DNA from: Phascolomyces articulosus
Lineage: Eukaryota > Mucoromycota > Mucoromycetes > Mucorales > Lichtheimiaceae
Assembly (NCBI GenBank): GCA_025677815.1
Contig: JAIXMP010000025.1
Coordinates: 124,001 to 188,000 of the forward strand
DNA length: 64,000 bases
Reading direction: 5' to 3'
The notes under the pieces are model-generated. The model saw nothing but the letters and a program-made list of their open reading frames with translations, had not been told where the DNA came from and made no database searches. Positions 61,551 through 64,000 of this stretch are shown piece after piece. Positions within the stretch are counted from its first letter, which is position 1. Each line of letters begins with the position of its first letter. A program made the translations under genes and the position numbers.

Positions 61551-63078
61551 ATGACAGAAAACGTAGAAGAACAACCTGTAAAATGGTTTTATATTAAATC
61601 GGTATCTTCCGACAATGTCATCTCGGCGACAGGTGCCACAGATGAACCATCAATGCGTTCACAAGTTCATGTATGCAATCCGCGTTTTACTGACGAAGAA
61701 CGATGGTGTTGGGATGGACAGCATTTAGTGAACCAGGCAACAAATCTTGTACTTGATATTCGTAAAGGTAATTTACCATTCATTTTCTATCTATTACTAC
61801 CTATTATTGTGGATTCCATTTAGTCCAATTTTTTATATTAATTTTTTGCTTGAACTACTCAAAAAACGCGATCTGACGAAGAAAAAATCCTGATAAAAAC
61901 AATGCATTCTAACTTCTGTCGATGATTCATATTTAGGTAGACTACGATTAATAGAAGATACAGATATTTGTATATATTCGAAAAAACCAGATGATGAAGC
62001 ACATAACCAACGTTGGAGTGTACAAGACGACGATCCAAACATTCCCAGCTACTACATTTGCTCACAATCAAACTCAGGTTGGGTACTCGACATTCGTACT
62101 GATCATCAATCAGGCAATCGAAAACTCATCTTGTCACCTCATCAAACCATCGACAAGGAGAATCAGTTATGGGTATTTATTCCAGCAGACGGAGCTGACA
62201 ACAACAATAATGGTAACCATCAAGTTGGCCTTGAAGAGTGCAACAAAGACACAACGTTAGCATGTTGTTCTCTGGGTACACTGGTCATACGGACTTCTGG
62301 TGACATTCCTCATCATTTCAACACCGAAGCATTTCGGTTCTGTCAGTCCAACTCCGGAGCTTCATTAGCAAGAACATTGTCTCAAACCAGTACATCCTCC
62401 AGTAGTATCAATGATGATGTTTTTCCAGTGTATGGTTTAACGCCTGCAAAACGAGGATCACAAAGTTCAGTTTCAGCAGGTCTCACACTGAACGCGTACA
62501 AGGAATGCCATCAACTTGTATATCTTGAACGTAACCCTCATTTAAGGTAAAAATAAACAGAAGCTGCAAAAAAAAAAAAAGAAAGTATGACTTGTACGCG
62601 TTCTTTTGTACAACTCTATAAGTAAACGCGTTACCCATAACAACTTTCTTTTTTTTTTTTCCTTTATATAAGAAATCTTCCTTTTTACTAACGGTATTTT
62701 TTATGGACGACTTTTATATAGTGATAAAACGATTGCAATGGCAGCGGCATATCATGTTTGGCAACTATTAAAAGAACAACAAGCTGCACGTTTAACCCAG
62801 CAATCAGGAGCAGCTTTAAATCAAGAGCAAGAAGCTACCGAGAAAACCCGCGCACGGTTGCAGTCCATGGCACAAGATGAGGTACAACCTATCACTAGTT
62901 GTCATCTGTCTCTCCTTGTCTTTTGTACACCTCCAAAAATACTGACCTATCTCATATACTACAGGCATCCAGGATTTTTGACCAGAGCGATCAGCTGAAT
63001 AATCACAAGGAAACTGCACTCGCACTAGCTAAACGCCTGATTATCAATTTGTCCATGATGACACCGCAATCCCCATGA
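61551..63078 (+). CDS. Beta-trefoil (ricin-B-like fold) protein with helical C-terminal region
   Basis: Four exons (61551-61767, 61937-62546, 62722-62881, 62965-63078) join in phase to 366 residues. No signal peptide, so probably cytosolic. Three beta-trefoil-style repeats are visible: the QxW-like ERW (about 50-52) with NLVLDIRKG, QRW at 97-99 with GWVLDIRT, and NQLW at 148-151. This is a lectin-like fold, common in fungi; nothing indicates toxicity. After a Ser/Thr-rich linker the C-terminal 130 residues are helical and Gln/Ala-rich (YHVWQLLKEQQAARL, EATEKTRARLQSMAQDEA) and may be a coiled coil. Sugar specificity and partner are unknown. It is followed by A-rich DNA. Confidence 0.85.
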
Positions 63079-64000
63079 AATTATCTTTTGGAAACAAACA
63101 GCTTGTACTGAAACGCCTATTCAGCAAAAAAAAAAAAAAAAAAAAAAAGATTACAACACCTCCTGTCCATATTACTTACCAACTAACATACCAAATACCA
63201 TTCAGTTTGTAACTGTTTTGAACTTCTTCCTCTACATCGCCAATATCATCATCTATTTATTTCTTCTTTGTTAACTTTTCAATTATAGTAATTGTAGTAA
63301 CATTAGTTATAATACCTTTGCTTTCCTTTTTCTTTTTTAACTACCAAAGTTTCTTTTATTATTATTACAGAATATCATTCATCCATAGAGAGCCAGGAGC
63401 CCAAGAAAAACCTTTTAACCGGGGCTTAGGATTTGGTTGATACTTTCTCAAATAAGCTAACCGTTCTATATGGTTAAAAAATATTTTTTTTAGGAATATT
63501 ATTTTTCCATTCTCCCTTTCTGCTGTTGTTTTCTTTTATTATTTTACTACTACAAAATTACTATGACTATTTAGCACTACTACCCCATCTAAAACTATCC
63601 CTGAATTCTTGTACCTTTTTTCCCTATGATTTTCTTTTTTGTACTTCTATGGTTTCTTATTTATTCTATTTTGTATGCTAATTTTGATTTCTTTTTGTTT
63701 TATTTGTTAACTTGTCATCATGTATAAATCAATTAAAATATATAAATATAAATATTCTTATATATCAAAGTGGCCCATCCATCTTGTGCTTGGTGCACCC
63801 ATCAGATTTCTGCAGAACAAGATGCATTTTACATTCCGCATCTATTATTGTTTTTTTTCAGGTAAGACATCCCAGTTTCGTCTTTTTTGCATATAAGATT
63901 TTTAACCTCACTGGTACCATCAATACTAACCAGTTACTCAAATGATATGATGGTTTATGATCGAAACAATGTGATATTTGATAGATATTATCTGAAATTG
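63079..64000. other. 3' flank and unassigned end of the window
   Basis: Contains a long poly(A) run (63126-63148) and AT-rich DNA. A stretch at 63770-63850 is less AT-rich and could be the edge of another feature beyond the window, but no frame is supported. Confidence 0.4.

Overview
The window looks like nuclear DNA of an early-diverging fungus, most likely Mucoromycota (Mucorales). The genes are short-intron eukaryotic genes with GT-AG introns of about 50-200 bp. Intergenic DNA is very AT-rich and full of homopolymers and microsatellites. The proteins are fungal types: alternative oxidase, an SLC45/SUT-type sugar transporter, a DH-BAR RhoGEF, a TBC1D22/Gyp1 RabGAP, VWA8 and SHQ1. The organism call is inference; no rRNA or other marker is present. 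I see no tRNA, rRNA, CRISPR array or complete transposon.

Layout. 0-6.3 kb: an unrecognised acidic protein, a farnesylated type I DnaJ (Ydj1-like), an inositol monophosphatase and a small Gly/Asn/Tyr/Ser-rich protein. 6.3-10.4 kb: a decaying region with a solo-LTR-like insertion, a multiply broken epoxide hydrolase pseudogene and remnants of a second unidentified gene. 10.4-14.4 kb: a monocarboxylate-type MFS transporter and alternative oxidase. 14.4-25.6 kb: an 11 kb desert of AT-rich, simple-repeat DNA with one diverged direct repeat pair, ending at a C2H2 zinc-finger gene. 27.8-34.8 kb: a divergent pair, GYP1-type RabGAP and DH-BAR RhoGEF. 35.2-37.2 kb: an unrecognised protein with a low-complexity N-terminus. 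37.2-40.5 kb: no supported gene. 40.5-51.9 kb: VWA8 (about 33 exons) head-to-head with SHQ1. 52.4-57.5 kb: a SAM methyltransferase with a predicted N-myristoylation signal, head-to-head with an SLC45-type transporter. 58.3-59.1 kb: a small coiled-coil protein. 61.5-63.1 kb: a beta-trefoil (ricin-B-like fold) protein with a helical C-terminal region.

The genes do not form one pathway; they are ordinary housekeeping, trafficking and transport genes. The distinctive features are very small exons (5, 13, 15, 19 and 23 nt internally, and first coding exons of 8, 10 and 13 nt), several divergent promoters, gene decay at 7-10 kb and the large gene desert. I found no clear new multi-gene system. The best second-look items are the 5-nt microexon, the myristoylated methyltransferase, the epoxide hydrolase/solo-LTR decay zone and the desert upstream of the zinc-finger gene.
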